From the NCBI GenBank assembly GCA_021904315.1, contig CM038915.1, positions 6,510,001 to 6,574,000 of the forward strand: a stretch of DNA of 64,000 nt. Reading direction: 5' to 3'. Source of the stretch: Sphagnum magellanicum (lineage: Eukaryota > Streptophyta > Sphagnopsida > Sphagnales > Sphagnaceae). Position numbers and translations under genes: made by a program. The notes beneath the pieces were generated by a model. That model was not told the DNA's origin, did no database searches, and saw only the letters and a program-made list of their open reading frames with translations. Positions within the stretch are counted from its first letter, which is position 1; each line of letters opens with the position of its first letter. Shown in pieces: positions 20,650 to 33,396 of the stretch.

Positions 20650-22925
20650 ATATTTAGTGAACTTTTACACTTCAACAACTTCATCCCTTTCAAATTCACC
20701 TTCAAACTCTTCTAACTCCTTTTCTAAATCTATATCCTTTTCAAAGAATTCTATTAAATTAGATGGAGATTTACATCTTATTCTAGGATCATTAAACCAA
20801 TTTTTATTAACAAATATCAACTTTTCTAAATTTTCAATCTACAAATGATATTTCCTAAGGTTAGTAAGCATTCCCAACCAAAGAAAGAATCCTTTATGTT
20901 TCAATTTGAGATCCAACAATGCCCAAAAGCTATTAGGCTAAATTGTAAGAAACATTGCTTCATATTTTTACCACGATTGCTCCAATTGATACCTCTTGAA
21001 AATCAACAATTCCCTTTTGACAAACTCTTCTACTAATTCATAACTTGTGCTTGTAGTTTGCTCAAAATATCCAAACTGCAATCCTAATCAAAAGTATCTT
21101 TGTCAACAAAAAATTTATCTAACCTTACCAAAGGATGCAAATGCTCATAACATTTGATCAACATAGGATATAAGGATTTCCTATCATATTCTTCAACAAA
21201 AGCAACACCTTGTTCCCTTCCAACAAATGAAGATACTATAAAAAAGTTGTTAAACCTAAGGTCTAACATCAAAAAGATCACATTATGGGCTTTGCTATTG
21301 TCATATTTTCTTTAAAATTAAAATAAATAATCCAAAATATTAATTACCTTTCTTCTAATGTTGCAAGCTGGCGAAGATAATTCATCAATAACAATTGAAT
21401 CATCATCCATTAAGTTTTCAAATGAAAGAACAACTTGATTTCCTTCTTTCAATTTCAAACTCATGGAAATGGCAAAGTGTAAAGCATCACTAAAAAACTA
21501 ATGCCCACAAGATTGGTTAAAAACATAGGAAAAAACAATTGGAGAAAGAAAATCCACAATAATCCCTCAAATAATGTGAGGATAATGTGAAGAATTATTG
21601 TGGATTATTGTGGATAATTAAAGAATCCACAAGTTAGAGGTGGAGGCATTCAACCAGTGACTTTCACAATAGTTTGTCTATTATAATAAAACATAATGGT
21701 AGAATGAAATTATAAAGCTTTTTGAAACATAGTGATCTTATTATAAAACTTGCAAAAATACCAATAATAAAATGTTTAGTTATCTTATCCAATTCAGAAA
21801 CTCAAAAATTGTAAACATTTAAAACAATATTGCAAATTTAAAAAATAATTGGTTTTCACTACAATGTTCATTTTGGTGTCAAATTCCAATTTCAACACAC
21901 GCCTTATTCCATTTTTGTCTACCCTTTGTAGCCAAGTTATGCACTTTTGCAAATTTGCTTAAGCAAACTTAATGAAAGACATACTTCAAATTATTGCAAT
22001 TTGTTTCATCTATAGTGTCATATTAACATACCTTTGAAAAAGCATGTCCAAAGCAAGTGCTTTGAAAGCTTTCTTTTAAACCAAGAAATTCACAACTTAC
22101 AATTGATTTCAATGGAACAATCATTGCATTGAAATCAAAACATTCATCTTTGACATAATTAAATAATTATCCTTTTCCTTAAATCACACTTCCTAACAAC
22201 TTTGTCAAACTTCTAGCTAAGGCTTGCCTTGTAGTTTGTATCACTTCAAATAAGCTAATTGTCACATGCTTTGGTTACCAATCATTGCCCAAATATTTAA
22301 TAAGCTCCTTTGGACATCCACAAATCAAAGTTAGTTGTTGCAAAATGACATTCTACCAATGCAAAAAGAACATACATTTGACTTGACTTCTCCACTAACT
22401 CTAGTAATATCTCTTATGAAAACTACCTTTTGGAAGAGAAATTTAATTTTGGACATAAATGTAGAACCAACTACTTCAGTTAAATACTTTCTATAAATTG
22501 AATTAGTAAGTTGTTCTTAACAATCAAAAGATCAAGGTCCTCTAGGAATTCTTTCTATGACACATCTTCTTTTTTGAACGAATCTTTCATAAAAAAATTT
22601 TAGAGATTGCCCCTGCAAACATATTTGCTATTTTCTTTAATGGTCATCTTTCTTTAGTTACTTTCAACACATTGTTTATTTCTTTTTCAAACCTTTGCAA
22701 TAAGAATGTGTTCTACATCCACATTGTTTTTTTTTTTTTTAATTCATTTGTCTTGTAATAAAAAATTAGTCCTTTCTTCACTTGAGTTTTTGGATTTATT
22801 CTGATCACACGATTTTGATAACAAAGTATACAATGCATCATTTGATTATTTTCAAGATCAACTTCTAAATTGTCATGAACACAAAAAACCCCCAACACAA
22901 AGAATTTCTTCCATATGGTTTCCAA
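20650..22925 (-). pseudogene. BED zinc finger hAT transposase pseudogene
   Basis: The minus strand reads as a hAT transposase in order. An N-terminal BED finger starts near 22925 (WKKFF, MMHCILCY with both Cys). The His part follows a run of 12 T on the plus strand (A on the coding strand) that shifts the frame near 22728-22740. A PKEL-IKYLGND segment lies near 22300, and CEFLGLKESFQSTCFGHAFSK at about 22085-22030. Then come FENLMDDDSIVIDELSSPA near 21400 and a 65-codon open stretch (21281-21084) with LDLRFNNFFIVSSFVGREQG and LYPMLIKCYEHLHPLV. The C-terminal hATC dimerisation block, LTNLRKYHL-IENLEKLIFV, is at about 20870-20800, followed by an acidic tail to 20660. Stops and frameshifts are scattered. 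No terminal repeats were located. Length fits a complete ~700-codon gene. Confidence 0.75.
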
Positions 22926-23589
22926 TATTTTCTTTGAACATGCAATTTTTTGGATTCCTTCTTGTTTTTATGTGCACACTTGGGTTTCCTTCTTATTTTT
23001 CTTCTAGAATTACATCATTCATACATACTTTCGATTATCTCATTGTTACCACTTGTTATATTTCCATTGCAAAGGGTCGTTCCATTGATAGTTTTCACAA
23101 GAATATCTCCAAAGCTAATGTAGAACCAAATCTACAACAATCTATGTATAATAAGGAAATTAAATTCTACTCACAAACAAAAGAAAAGAAGGAAAGCAAA
23201 AATTTAATTTAAAAAAAAAAAAAAATGGGGTTTAAGGTGGAGAAAAATAATAAAAAATTCACTCATTTCTCTTTCTCATCATGATTAAAAATGGTATAAG
23301 GGTAATTATTTGTCAAAAATTATTTTTATTTTATTCTTGCACATAAACAAACAAAAGGAAAAATTAGACTTATAAACAAAACCATTAAAAAACTCAAACC
23401 TAAAAATAAATAAATAAATAATAAATCTAAAGATAAGTAAAATCCACTTATAAAAAATAAAAAATAAAAGCAACAAAAAAAAATCAAAACTAAAAAAAAA
23501 CCTTTCCTTTCTTTAATTAAAATTCAATTTTCAAAGTTCAAAGCTCTTCCACTTGCAAAAGCGAAAGTACTTATTAACACACAAAGCAC

Positions 23590-23960
23590 AAGGTAGCAAA
23601 ACAACAAGGCATGAAGTAGCAGGGAATGAAGGAACAAAGGGGGGAAGGCAAGGGCTAACAAAAGATACATGAAGCAAGTAGTGAAGCATGGAAGTAGCAA
23701 GATGTGAAGGTAGGCAACAATATAGTGAGCAAGGTAGTGATGCAACAAGCAAGGTAATGAGGTGGTGAGGGAATGATTGAAGTACTGAAGCAACAAAACC
23801 TAAAATGACCAAAACAACAAGGCAATGACTGAGACAGTGAAACAACAATCGAAGCAACAAAGTAGCGAAACAATGAGGCAACAATCAAGGTGCAAGGTAC
23901 GAAGGTAGTGAGTGAAGCAACAAGGCATAAACAAAACACGTGAAGGAAAAAAGAAAGGAA
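23590..23960. repeat. Purine-rich degenerate minisatellite
   Basis: This is an irregular array of GAAGCAACAAGG, GTAGTGAAG and AAGGTAGTGA words, strongly purine-biased on the plus strand. It opens all three minus-strand frames and so produces long Leu/Cys/Ser-rich spurious ORFs. It is followed by a GGAA microsatellite. Confidence 0.7.
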
Positions 23961-23979
23961 GGAAGGAAGGAAGGAAAGA
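23956..23979. repeat. (GGAA)n microsatellite
   Basis: Five GGAA-type units occur in a row, directly after the purine-rich array. Confidence 0.85.
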
Positions 23980-23999
23980 GTAGAGGGAAGATTAAAAAA

Positions 24000-26900
24000 A
24001 CAACTCCCTCAAAATTAAACTAACACTTCAAGCACTACTCCAAGCAATGGACACATGATGCCAAAAAAAACAAAGAAGAAGAATGAAAAAGAAAAAAAAT
24101 TCTTATATAAAAAAATTTAGGGTTTACAAAAGGTACCCATTGGAATGCAATGCCTCCCTGTTCCAAATTCCATATTCACTTTATTTTGCACTTTTTAAAA
24201 ATCTAAAACCCTGACCTAGGTAAAAGGTCCAACCTCACTTAGGTTTTAATTTTTTTTTTTGAATTTGGTTTTCACACAAGTGAAAACTAGTGGTTCAATT
24301 TTTTGTCAAGGTATCACTCAAGGTGATACCCTAAAGGGTTCAAACCAAGATGCCCGAAAGATGCCCGAGGGTATTTTTGATAGCTAGCCAACACTAGTTC
24401 CTTTGCCAACTGAGTATGTCCTTTTACATATATAGTTAGGGTTCCCCACCCATAAAGCCTTGGCCCATAAGAATTACACTTTTAAAAACAAATTGTATAA
24501 ATTGTAATTTCCCTCCCACTTTCTTCATGAGGGAAATTCCAATTTCGACTGAAAATTTCATGCAGTCATTAAAGAATTTAAGCCTCTCATGAAATTTTAC
24601 ATTTTTTCATTCGATCTTCCAAAATCTTTTTATTATTCATCTCCTTTTTGGGATCTTACAACTTTTCATCCTATTTTCTAGTTTTTCAACAGGTCCAACA
24701 CCTCTCCATGGGTACTAAGGCAAAAGTTTGGCACCTATGGCACATATGTTGCTATTGCACCCACAACAGCCATTAGTAGCATGGTGATGATATGATGCTT
24801 TTGCAACACCCTTTGGTTGGCTCACAACATGCATGCAAATTCTCCCCCCATTCCATCTATTAATCAACTTCAACACAATTCTTTACATCAACTTTAATCC
24901 TTAAAGGATTGTTATGCAAAAATATGAAACCCATGTGAAGTAAGAGCATATATGCCCCACACCAACCTAAAGTAAGAAATTTTGCTTGGTAAAGTTCCCC
25001 CAAATAACATCACATATCCCTTTGAAGGTTTTATTAATGTTCACAAGTTCCTTAGTTTAGAATGTCAAAGTCAAAAGTTTAAGTTCACTTTCTTGTTAAC
25101 AACACTTAAATTGGCACCTTTTTGGTGGAACTGGGACAAGACCAAACCATGGAACTAAACTTTAACCAAAATCAAAATCAAAACTTGGAAAAAAAAATCT
25201 TGAACATATATTTAGGTTTTTTGGGTAAACCAATTGAACTTTTTTGAAAAGTTAATACATAGGTTGAACATTATAGATACTCAAGTTTGGTTTTAATTAA
25301 TTAAAAATTTTGTATTGATACAACCCCAATTTTAATTTGATGTAAAACTTTGTATATGTATATAATCTCCAGTCTTAAGGGATTTGTGATGTGCACATGA
25401 AATTAGATTCAATTTTCAAACCAACATCTACGTTCTTGAATTTGAAATTTTTTGCCAAATCAATTCTTATAAAAGGAGCAATAACCAATGTTGAATTTTG
25501 GTGCATTGTTATGTGGTGGCACATTAAAAATGAGTGCCTACTTTGTTCACACTTGAATGTCAAGTTTAGCAGTAATGGGAATGTTGTTAACATCAAAAGA
25601 GTGATTTTAGTTGCTGTCATTAAATAAGGTAATTTGATTGATGAGTAGATTATCAAACATGTTATGTGTTTACATTTCAAAATGTTAGATTTGGAATTAT
25701 TATTTTGATAAGGACCTAGCAAGCACCTTGCCTCATTGGGATCCATTGTCTAACAATGTGCAAAGTTTGTTTTTCATGTCAATGGTTTCCAAGTTGGAGG
25801 ATGTTGAAAGTGTTAATTTAACTACCTAACTAAGTTTTAATTAAGTTAATGCTTAGAGATTAGGTTATTGTAGTTAATTATGTTTTATCTTAGAACCTAT
25901 TCAAGTGTGAACAAGTTCAAGTTATTTCATGTTTGGGATGTAATCCAAAATTGTGTGTTTTCAAATCACTTTTGGTGATTTGAGATTCTAGAACACACAA
26001 GCTTGATGTTGCAAGTTCTCTACATTTTTATGCAATATTTGTTTCTACAAATTGTTACTTAGACTTTGTTTATATGTTTTGGGCTTGGATTTTTGTTATT
26101 TGTAAATGAATTGTATTTTTGAATCACCAAAAGTCTAATTTGGTTAGGTTGTGTTATACATCAATATTTAGTTTCTTTGGGCATTGGTTTTTGTTTTATT
26201 CTACATGGGATTAGTTTTTGTGTTTGTGAAACTTTGTTTGATGCATCATGTGGCATGATTGTCTTGCTACAACATGATGTAGGAGTTGTAATCAAAGCAT
26301 GTTCTTGGTTTATTTCTTGAGTTGAAGAATTTTTACAAATGATTTTGCCATTTTTTGGGTTGTTTTTGCTTCATCACGCCTTTGGGAGTTGAACCCAAAC
26401 AAGATTTAGTACCTTGGAATGTGGGAAGGCTAGGTGTTGGGGGAAGGTGAAAAGAAAACAAGAGGAAGATAATCCCACAAAAGGCCCCCCTCTCTATCTT
26501 TTATTTTTTTCCCCCTCTTATATTTTTTTTCTTTCCCTTCCTTTGCTCTCTTTCTATCTCTTCCTTTGTCTATTTCTTTTGATGTCAATAGTGAGAGCTT
26601 TACGAATAATAATAACATCATAGCAACTATCGCCATCACCAACCAAAAAAAGTTCAGCCAGTCGAACTTTGGCAACAATGGCAAAAAAAAAGGGAATTTT
26701 TTCCCATGTCATCAATTTTCATTGTTGATGTGGGACACATATGAAGGAGCAATAATTATAATACACCCAATTGTAATAGGAGGTGGCAATTGTAAGGCTT
26801 TAAGCCCAAACTTAAGCCCAAACATCACTCAAAGCTTTTTAAAACCTACCCAAGTTTAAAGCACAAGTTAAGCTCACATGGCTTAGACCTACTAGGGGAT

Positions 26901-27640
26901 AATGGGGGTTGGGGTTCCAATTCAAACCTTCCATGAACTTATTTTTTTTCCCAAACCTCAAGTTTAGAGGCACTCAGTTGTGATTAGGCTAATTTAAACC
27001 AACATTGTTCTTGTTTTATGAAAAATTCCAAGTTTTAAAATTTTTAATTTTTTTTCATTTTTCATCCACATGGATGTGTTTCCATCCATAATTTGGAATT
27101 TTCATCCATCTACCTTTTTTTATCTAATCAACTTCTCATCATACCTAATGGGTGAACCTAAGTTTAATGAATGGACAATTTTTGAATAAAAATTTAAAAA
27201 AAACATTTTTCAACATTTTAGAACCCATGATTGGACACATCATTCATGTTTAGTCACATCATTCATATCACAATGTGAAATGGTGAGTGATGTGAGGAAA
27301 GAAAACCATTTTTGGGGGCATCTATTTGGAAATCCATATTTCCCACATATGGTGTCAAATTGTGGTGATTTTTGTGTCATTAGGTCTTTAAAGTGAAGGA
27401 TTAGATGTGCATGTGAAATTTCAATCCATTTGGAGACAAAAAAAAATTGGAGAATTTTTATGAAATGTAAATGGTGGTGTGCATGAAATTAGTTTTGGCA
27501 AAAATTTTAGTAACATGACTTTTGTGCTAATAATACTAATACATTAAAAGTGGGGTGTAGTTCACTACCTAAATCACAATGGGACCTTAAAAGTAAAGTA
27601 GGTTCATTACATTTTAGTGATTTCACTTTCGTTAAAGTTA
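24000..27640. other. Gene-free stretch, no element ends recognised
   Basis: AT-rich sequence with short random open frames. Around 26860-26945 there is a weak tRNA-like pair of boxes (CATGGCTTAGACC, then AATTCAAACCTTCC about 45 bp later) that could be an old SINE head. I rate that as very uncertain. Confidence 0.3.
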
Positions 27641-27649
27641 TTTCATTAT

Positions 27650-28190
27650 AGGGCCACTATGTAAACATCATGTTTAATTATGAGTTAACATAATTCATTA
27701 TTATAATTTATTATAGTAAATAGATTTATTTTTACATTGTTTTAAATACCTTAGGCTACTATAGGTTCTATCCTAATTATTCTAAGTTATACCCCAAATT
27801 ATTATATGTTATTATAAGTTATTATACCCTCGGTTATACCTTAAATTATTAGGTTATTCTATGTGAAGGTACCTTAGTTTATTATAGGTTTTCTACTTTA
27901 ACTTATTTTAAGTTAAACTATTTAATTAACCTTATGTTATATTTTAAGTTATTTTATCCTAAGGTATAATAATCTAAAATAACCTAAAATAAAATATAAT
28001 AACCTAAGGTAAAATAACATATAATAATTTAAGGTGGAATAACCTAGGGTAGAATAATTTAAAATAAATAATAATAGTTTAAAATAACTTGCAATAAAAT
28101 AACTTTAAATAACCCAAAATAGTTTATGGTATAATAACTTCTAATAGCCAATAATAGCCTAAAATAAATAGCCAATAATAATTGGGTCAA
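27650..28190. repeat. Strand-switching AT-rich array
   Basis: Degenerate words of the type AGGTTATTNTAAGTTA fill 27700-27960. After a centre near 27965 the inverse words (TAACCTAAAATAA, AATAACCTAAGG) fill 27970-28190. The whole is therefore a crude large inverted repeat made of short-period DNA rather than one duplicated unit. Confidence 0.65.
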
Positions 28191-28789
28191 AGCATGGTTG
28201 GGGTACCCAAAAAGATTATTTCATTTTATATTCATTTGACCCCCTCATTTAAACATGTTGAAATTTAATGACAATTCATATTGAACAATGAAAATTTGAT
28301 TTTATTCATAAATACATACATTACAAAAGGTATTATTTTATGCATAAAATGTTCAATTTGAACAAATTTAAGCATTCCTATCAAATCTTTGAAAAAAAAT
28401 TTAGGACTTTGTTTCATGAGAAAAAACAAATTCAAATATTCATAAAGAATATTTAAATAACTTTTTTTGGCCCAAGATTTTTACCATAAACACCTTATGT
28501 GTTAATGTCTATAAAATGTATGAATGTGACACTAACTAGATGCCCTATTAGAATTTGGGCCATCGATAGAATGTGGCCCACATTGGATAAATTTTATTAC
28601 TCCCACTTTCATAAATGAAAATAATAGATACTTTAGATGTTTATATAAAATCTGAAACAAATTATTGCATTTGACATGACAAAAAAAGGTGAAATGTAAA
28701 ATAGATCATGGGAAAAATGAAAAAAAATAAATTTGGGAGTTTTTGGAATGAATCTTTAGGGTTCAAATGTGGTACCCCAATCATACTTG

Positions 28790-29240
28790 CACCCAATTTA
28801 TAATAAAACAACCAACAATGGCCAAAATCAACATATGATAAATAGTTTAAAATAGCCAACAATAAAATATGATAGAATAATTAATAATAGCCTATGGTAA
28901 ATAACATGGAATAACCTACAATATAATAACCAAAAATATTTTATGGTAAATAATCTAAAATAACCAACATAGTTAATGATAAAATAACCAAAAATAATTT
29001 AAAAGTAAAATAACTTAAAATAGCCACCAATAGGTTAGGATAGAATATTTAATAATAGATTATGGTAAAATATCCTATGATAGCTAAAAATAACCTTTGA
29101 TAAAATAATCTACAATAGTCAAGAATAACTTATGGTAAAATAATGTAGAATAACCAATAATGGCCTATGATAAAATAACTCAGAATACCTTATGGTAGAA
29201 TAACCAAAAATTGTCAAAAGTAATCTATGGTAAAAAAATA
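28790..29240. repeat. Degenerate AATAACC/TAGCCAA array
   Basis: This array repeats AAAATAACCWAAAATAG, CCTATGGTAAAATAA and similar words with a period of about 20-45 bp. It has the same word family and orientation as the right half of the array at 27.97-28.19 kb, separated from it by 600 bp of ordinary sequence. Confidence 0.65.
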
Positions 29241-29284
29241 TGTGTGGATAATAACATGTGATGACAAAAAAAATATCATTCATT

Positions 29285-29440
29285 TAAATAGTGATTCAAT
29301 GGTTAAGGACTTGACCTTAAACATGAAAATGAAAGGAGGTGAAAGGTTCAAACCTCCACATTTACACCCTAAGTTGGTGGGCTAGGTTTCTACGTGAATA
29401 AAGTTTTTAATGAAGGTTCCTAGGTGCCTAACTTATATTC
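29285..29440 (+). mobile_element. tRNA-derived SINE-like sequence
   Basis: An A-box-like AATGGTTAAGGAC (29297-29310) is followed about 45 bp later by a B-box-like GGTTCAAACCTCC (29345-29357), the spacing of an RNA polymerase III promoter in tRNA-derived SINEs. The remainder does not fold as a tRNA. A gently T-rich tail follows. No target duplication was fixed and there is no second copy in the window, so the right limit is a guess. Confidence 0.4.
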
Positions 29441-30635
29441 ACAATTAACTATTAGTGAATTTATTATTAATGATTTAACTATTAATGAATTTGATTAACA
29501 ATTGGTGAATTCAATTAGCTATTAATGAATTCACCTATTTGTAACAACTAATCCTTGTTTATTAAGGGGTTGCCATTTTTCACCATGGTAAATTTGTCCA
29601 ATTTCACTCAAAATCTAATAAAACAAATAATGAACCTAAACACATTGGTGTAGTATAAACACCAATTCTTGCAACCCAAAAATGGTGGAATGTCACACCA
29701 TTAACGAATGGGGAAATCTACACAAAAATTTTGAAAATGGGAATTTGCATCATATGAAAAGTTCATTGCCATTTCTATGTTGTTTCACTAGTAGAAAATG
29801 GCTTTTTTTTACTGGTTTTTGCAACTAAGTTTTAGTCATAGGCAACATTTACAATTAAAATCCTATTAATCACTTTGGACAAGTTATATAACGCAATAAT
29901 TGAAAATGACATGAATTGTGGATGTAAAAAAAAATCAAAAAGACGATTTCATCCTTCAATTTATTGTATATGTATTGTCATTTGCAACTAATTACAAGGC
30001 AACTAATTTGGTCACCCAAACAACAAATGATGTGGCAATATTTAATCTTAAATATCCACATTATTCATTTTGGATGATCTTTGTATATGACATGTGGCAA
30101 AATAACATATCGCCAAGTGGCAATTTAATTATGTCCATTTATAAGGCTAATTATTTGGTGCCACATGGCATAATAATTATATCCATTTATTTTTTGAAAA
30201 CCAATTTTTGATAATATGTGGCACCTTGAAACATTATTAAATATCTAGTATTTTAATTAATCTGATTATTTATTTAAAATCAATTGGTAAGCTTAAGCTA
30301 ATCAAGTAGGTTTACTTGATAATCCTATTTTATCTTGGATTTTAGCCTTTAGGGTCAAGCCTCTTTTATTAGCTCATCCCTTGAATAACACTTCCATTTC
30401 AAGCTTTAGTGCACCTATTTATACTGCATACAAAAATAATGAAGCATAAGGCATATGGTTTACACATTTTAGTTGCAAGTGTCACAAACCTAGTCGCAAC
30501 ATATTTGCAACTACTTCATAATACCCAATGTGTTATCCTAGCTTACTTTACCTACTAACTATATCCATTATTATGAGTAATACAAGTTAATACAAAATAG
30601 CAACATATTTTTATTATTGTCTCACTTGTTCTAGA

Positions 30636-30664
30636 TAATAATAATAATAATAATAATAAATATA
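30636..30664. repeat. (AAT)n microsatellite
   Basis: About eight AAT/TAA triplets occur in a row inside CACTA-1, followed by AT- and AAAT-type runs. Confidence 0.85.
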
Positions 30665-30889
30665 TAATAACATTAATACTAATAAATAAATAAATAAATT
30701 CGATACCTATACTAGTCCTTTCATAATAATTAATGTCATAATATAAAATACTATTTTTAATTATTTTTTACTACAGAAAATATCTATTATTATTTATTAT
30801 TATTTATTAAATTATTATTGAAGCTAGTGGCTAGTTATTTTGTCATTAATTAGTTTTCTTACTATCTCATTTATTATAGCTTTTATTAT

Positions 30890-31990
30890 AAATTTTCTGA
30901 ATTGAAATCTCACTTTTCAGAATTCAAATATGAAATTTAAACTAGAAATATTTTTATTTCAAATAGTAAATTTCAAAATTGACCTATCCATTTTTACTCA
31001 ATTAATAATTTTAAATATTCAAATAATCATTTTTAGATTCAAATAATGTTTTTCAGGTTTGAATATCAATTCATAGGTTCAAAAAAATATTTCTAAATTA
31101 CAATAATATTTTTTATAATTGAAATAGAAAATTTCAGCTTTGAATAATAACTATCAGAGTTTCAATATCAATTTTCAGAATTGAAAAATTGATTTTCAGA
31201 TTCAAATTGCAATTTTTAGAACTCAAAATTTTAAATCTCAAATTGAAATAAAAACTTTTAGAATTGAAATAACAATTTTTCAAAAGTGGAATATCGATTT
31301 GCAGATGCAATAAATTATTTCAAATTTAAATAATGTTTTCTACAGTTGAAATAGCAATTTTCAGCACCAACAATAATTATCAGAATTGAAATATGAATTT
31401 TCATAGTTGAAATTTTGATTTTCAAATTCAAATTACAAATTTTAGAACTCAAATTACAAATTTGAAATTGAAATAAAAATTTCAGATTTAAAAAATAATT
31501 AACAGAATTAAAATATCTATTTTTAGATTAAAATAATGTTTTTCAAAACTCAAATATCAATGTCATATTCATATGTATATAATAATTGAAATAGCAATTT
31601 TCATAGTAAGTAACAATTTTCAAATTTCAAATAAGTTTTTTAGAAACTCAAACACCAATTTTGAAATTCAAATACTTTTCTAGAATTGAAATATAGCCAT
31701 TTTGAGTTTCAAATAACTATTTTAATAATTGAAATAACTATTTTTAGATTTAAGTAATTTTTTTCAGAATTGAAATATGAACTTTCAAGTTCAAATACGA
31801 ATTTTGGAATTCCCATAACAAGTTTCAGAATTGAAAACTTAATATCCAATTTCAAATAATAATTCTTGAATTTACATAACAAGTTTCAAAATTGAAATAA
31901 CACTTTTTGAAGTTACATAACAATTTCCATAGTTCAAATATTAATTTCAGATTTGAAATATCAATTTCCAGATTCAATATATGAACATAT
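30890..31990. repeat. Degenerate array inside CACTA-1
   Basis: Words of the type AATTGAAATANCAATTTTCAG and ATTCAAATAANNATTTTTAGA follow one another with a period near 18-22 bp (longer when two words pair) for about 1.1 kb. Each unit is itself nearly palindromic (TTGAAATN-NATTTTCA). Copies are strongly diverged. Confidence 0.75.
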
Positions 31991-32689
31991 GAATAATTAA
32001 TATTTAAAAAAACATATTTATCATATGGGTAATATATCTTAAATACAATCTTAATACATACATAAAAATATATCCTTAAGTCACCATAGAATATCTGCAA
32101 TTTAGTGTGACTACCTTGGTGATTATTTGACTAATGGGACATATAAGCTTATTCATGGATGAAAATAGACATAAAAACCATCCAGCCCATAGGATGAAGT
32201 TATCAACAATTGTAACAAAGCCACAACAATGACCAAAATAGTTGAAATTTTATTTTAAGTCGCAAAAACTCTCAAAACTAATTACAAACAACTATAAGTC
32301 ACATGTAATTGCAAATGGAGTGTTACATTTTGGCTGATTTCTACTAATGTTTGGGGTTGCACCTATGGTTCATTCTTTTTTTTGGGATATTTTTAATAGG
32401 CTATCATAGGGTAGGGAATGTGAGGTAGTGTGTCACTTACTTGACAATCTAATAAGGTGTACAAATGTGGATTGATCATTCCCCACATTTGTGCATATTA
32501 AAATGTAAGATCCTTGGGGTGAAAAGTTAACTTCCTTTCTTTGCTTAAGTAGTTAATACCAAGGGTTATTATCCGACAAGACATCTAAGGCCCATTGTAC
32601 CTGAATTTTATCATGTTATGGCTCAAGGGTAGGCGTTTGGCTTACAACTTGACTAGTCTTCCTAGCCTTTTGATTATCTTCCCCAGTTT

Positions 32690-33396
32690 TTTGCATAACA
32701 CTTCATTCGCGACTTGGACTACCCCATCCCTCAATTGCAGGCATCCTTTGATGTGTGTGCACACATCCCATTAACCTTATGGGTATCCAGCTTTCACATT
32801 GCACTCATGGCAATGAATGCACTAGAACCCATGATGCAATTCGCAATACCTTTGCTGCCATTGTGCGAGATGATGGTTTCCATAGGAGACGAAAACAATT
32901 ACATGCACTTCCTTCAACCACATTCAATTCCTCTCATCAACGATTTGATATTGTGTTTACCAAAGATGACATTCGCACCTTAGCCAACATTGTCATTGTC
33001 AACCCAACGCAAGTAAATTTACTTCCTTGATCTTGCGCAATTCAAGGATTTATTGTGTCTAATGCAGCTTAAGCCAAGGAAAGGAACTATCACAACCAAC
33101 ACCCCATTGATCATTTCTTCCCCTTAACAATTGTGGTATTTGGTTGCTTATACAAACATGCTAATGTGGTTTTACATGATTGTGCCAATGCCATTTGGAG
33201 CTTGAAAGGGACAGAAGGCCTTCATCTTTCTACCTTTGTCACTTTTCTTTCATCAAAAAGCTTCGATCACATTATAAAAGATGCAAGTGTCTTCCATCTT
33301 AAGTCGAGCAGTAGCCATAGGCTTAGCTACTTCTCGATTTCCACCCCTTCAAAACACACTTCCCAACACCACGATGGATCTATTACAAGCCGTTAG
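32690..33396 (+). pseudogene. C-terminal RT-associated domain relic with zinc-binding and nuclease-like motifs
   Basis: One frame runs the whole length with three stops: TGA near 32747, TGA at 33028-33030 and TAA near 33071. All are explicable as CGA or CAA changed by C-to-T. It reads LGLPHPSIAGI, then a Cys/His cluster (CVCTHP, HCTHGNECTRTHDAIRNTF), then LHALPSTTFNS, FDIVFTKDDIRTLANIVIVN and, after the stops, FPLTIVVFGCLYKHANVVLHD and CANAIWSLKGTEGL. A CCHC-like cluster followed by an Asp-containing V-D-I-V / I-V-I-x-(D/N)P pair resembles the C-terminal region of plant RT-linked or restriction-like endonuclease proteins. The precise family is an inference. No RT precedes it here. Better preserved and richer in GC than its surroundings. 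Confidence 0.5.

Larger units (their letters stand above)
29786..32349. mobile_element. CACTA-1: non-autonomous CACTA (En/Spm) element, 2564 bp
   Basis: The left end CACTAGTAGAAAATGGC (29786) and the right end, reversed CATTAGTAGAAATCAGCC (32349), are flanked by TTT on both sides (29783-29785, 32350-32352). A 3-bp duplication and CACTA termini define the superfamily. Subterminal regions carry repeated TTGCAAC/GTTGCAA and GTCGCAA words (29830-30000, 30465-30520, 32260-32320), the expected transposase-binding clusters. Repeated ACATGTGGCA words occur at 30030-30230. The centre is a ~1.1-kb degenerate array (30890-31990). No transposase is encoded. Confidence 0.85.

Noticed and set aside
23524-23939. 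Overlapping 90-117 codon Leu/Cys-rich open frames on the minus strand, looking like membrane proteins
   Set aside because: All three frames are open because of the purine-rich minisatellite. The composition, not selection, makes them.
32714-32983. An 89-codon plus-strand ORF with a Met-rich sequence
   Set aside because: It is a shadow of the neighbouring frame that reads the HGNECTRTHDAIR motif, which continues in the same frame to 33396.
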